From: JASJBU01 sp963790775
GTDB lineage: Bacteria; Pseudomonadota; Gammaproteobacteria; Chromatiales; Chromatiaceae
Direction: 5' to 3'
Assembly (NCBI GenBank): GCA_963790775.1
Contig: CAWBPR010000011.1
Span: forward strand, 496,001 to 560,000
Length of the DNA stretch: 64,000 bases
In this document: piece after piece, positions 63,325-64,000 of the stretch
Numbering within the stretch: the stretch's first letter is position 1
How the letters are laid out: every line of letters begins with the position of its first letter
Program-made: the position numbers and the translations under genes
Notes under the pieces: model-generated
Told to the model about the DNA's origin: nothing
The model's database searches: none
What the model saw: the letters and a program-made list of their open reading frames with translations, nothing else

Positions 63325-63792
63325 AAATCCTCTCCATTTTTGTTCCTTACTTATTATTAGAAGATTAAAAAAGTTATAACTTAAATGTGGCCACTTCAGG
63401 TGGCATATCCATTTTCTGAACTGTGGGTTATCCTGCCAAAGATGTGACATTGAAATTTTTTCGCAGAGCTACTTTTCAGTTTTTATTTAGACTGCCCCTT
63501 TTTGGCCACAAATTCAATCTCAGATTTATTTCCATCATTTACATGAGTCAGACTTTCAATGTCTGGCTTCTGGTCGGTTGTTTTGATTGAGTCGAAATAA
63601 CCTAGACATAGCTCTATCCGTCAAGATAGTAAGACGCGTATCGTGGCATTTCAACTAGCATCATATGTAATCAACCAAATTATAATTTACTGAATTTATT
63701 GATAAAATTGTTAGTGATTTCCCTAATAGACATGGTGTAAGGTTTTCCCCAGACTTTTGCAGGCAAAACTTTTCTACAAAAGAGGGTGGGTA
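63325..63792. other. Divergent AT-rich control region between two cytochrome units
   Basis: The 468 bases separate the HAO-like gene (leftward) from a cytochrome gene (rightward). A TATAAT occurs at 63681-63686 without a good -35 box. I found no clear FNR, NarL or sigma-54 site by eye. Confidence 0.4.
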
Positions 63793-64000
63793 ATGAAGAA
63801 AAAAATAACGACCGGTGTTTTGTTTGGTTTGATCTTGGGGTGGGTTGGGTTAATTTCCACAGCGGTAGCTGCGCCACTGCATCATATATCAGCTGAAACT
63901 TGTAAATCCTGTCATAAAGAGATCTATAAGCAGTGGAAAGGTTCAATGCATGCGAACAGCACGGCTCTATCGGACCCGATTCATGGAACCTTTTACAAGA
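63793..64000 (+). CDS. Multihaem cytochrome c (partial, cut by window end)
   Basis: The first 69 residues are visible. A signal peptide (VLFGLILGWVGLISTAVAA) is followed by a haem motif CKSCH (37-41) in a setting (ETCKSCHKEIYKQWKGSMHANS) typical of cytochrome c554 or similar multihaem proteins. GAGGGTGGG precedes the ATG. The remainder lies outside the window. It is divergent from the HAO-like operon, suggesting a larger nitrogen or sulfur redox locus. Confidence 0.85.
   Translation, partial: MKKKITTGVLFGLILGWVGLISTAVAAPLHHISAETCKSCHKEIYKQWKGSMHANSTALSDPIHGTFYK

Noticed and set aside
1..64000. CRISPR arrays, rRNA genes, integrase or complete insertion sequence
   Set aside because: No regularly spaced repeats, rRNA signatures, or transposase/integrase reading frames were seen.

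Overview
The window looks like a chromosomal piece of a free-living or symbiotic sulfur-oxidising gammaproteobacterium (Chromatiales/Sedimenticola-like). The evidence is the end of a DsrP/NrfD-type gene at the left edge, several multihaem c-type cytochromes, gammaproteobacterial housekeeping genes (adk with a zinc lid, ygfZ, hrpB, mobA, metA-type acyltransferase, yajD) and a fairly GC-rich composition. The genus assignment is inference.

Layout. 0-2.3 kb: end of a dsrP-like gene, ppnP, two small genes. 2.4-12.7 kb: a leftward operon (USP-like protein, SulP anion transporter, SLC13/RCK carrier, NhaD antiporter) with a consensus sigma-54 promoter and two upstream dyads, divergent from a histidine kinase/NtrC-type regulator pair that is followed by an LCIB-family (theta-type) carbonic anhydrase homologue. 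I read this as a candidate regulated inorganic-carbon (or sulfate) transport module. 12.8-21.9 kb: ordinary housekeeping genes (lytic transglycosylase, adk, tpm, deaminase, ABC exporter, HDOD, ygfZ, RNB ribonuclease). 22-27.4 kb: a large secreted five-haem cytochrome with five PKD domains, divergent from a PAS/sigma-54 activator, with a second sigma-54 promoter and a cluster of TGTCAG sites between them. 27.4-32.3 kb: a TetR-controlled RND (MMPL) exporter operon. 32.4-42.5 kb: Rad50-like ATPase, hrpB, yajD, mobA, response regulator, metA, HAD hydrolase. 42.8-47.3 kb: an AT-richer accessory stretch with a clear integron gene cassette and attC site, further cassette-like genes, tRNA-Asp and a 241-bp inverted-repeat element. 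47.3-55.8 kb: small genes (IMPase, cold-shock proteins, chrA, USP, Ca/Na exchanger). 55.9-60.3 kb: P-type Ca2+ ATPase translationally coupled to a divergent metK. 60.5-64 kb: two related small membrane proteins, a NapC/HAO-like cytochrome pair and the start of another multihaem cytochrome.

Seven genes between 28.7 and 51.6 kb (LolA-like, MMPL, Rad50-like, hrpB, metA-type, Gly/Pro-rich, chrA) each carry one apparent single-base frameshift while both halves stay well conserved. This is more likely draft-sequence error than seven real pseudogenes, but it cannot be decided from the sequence. The most interesting signals are the two sigma-54 switchboards with visible enhancer sites, the carbonic-anhydrase-linked transport module, and the integrase-less integron cassette. 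No integrase, CRISPR array, rRNA or complete insertion sequence was seen.
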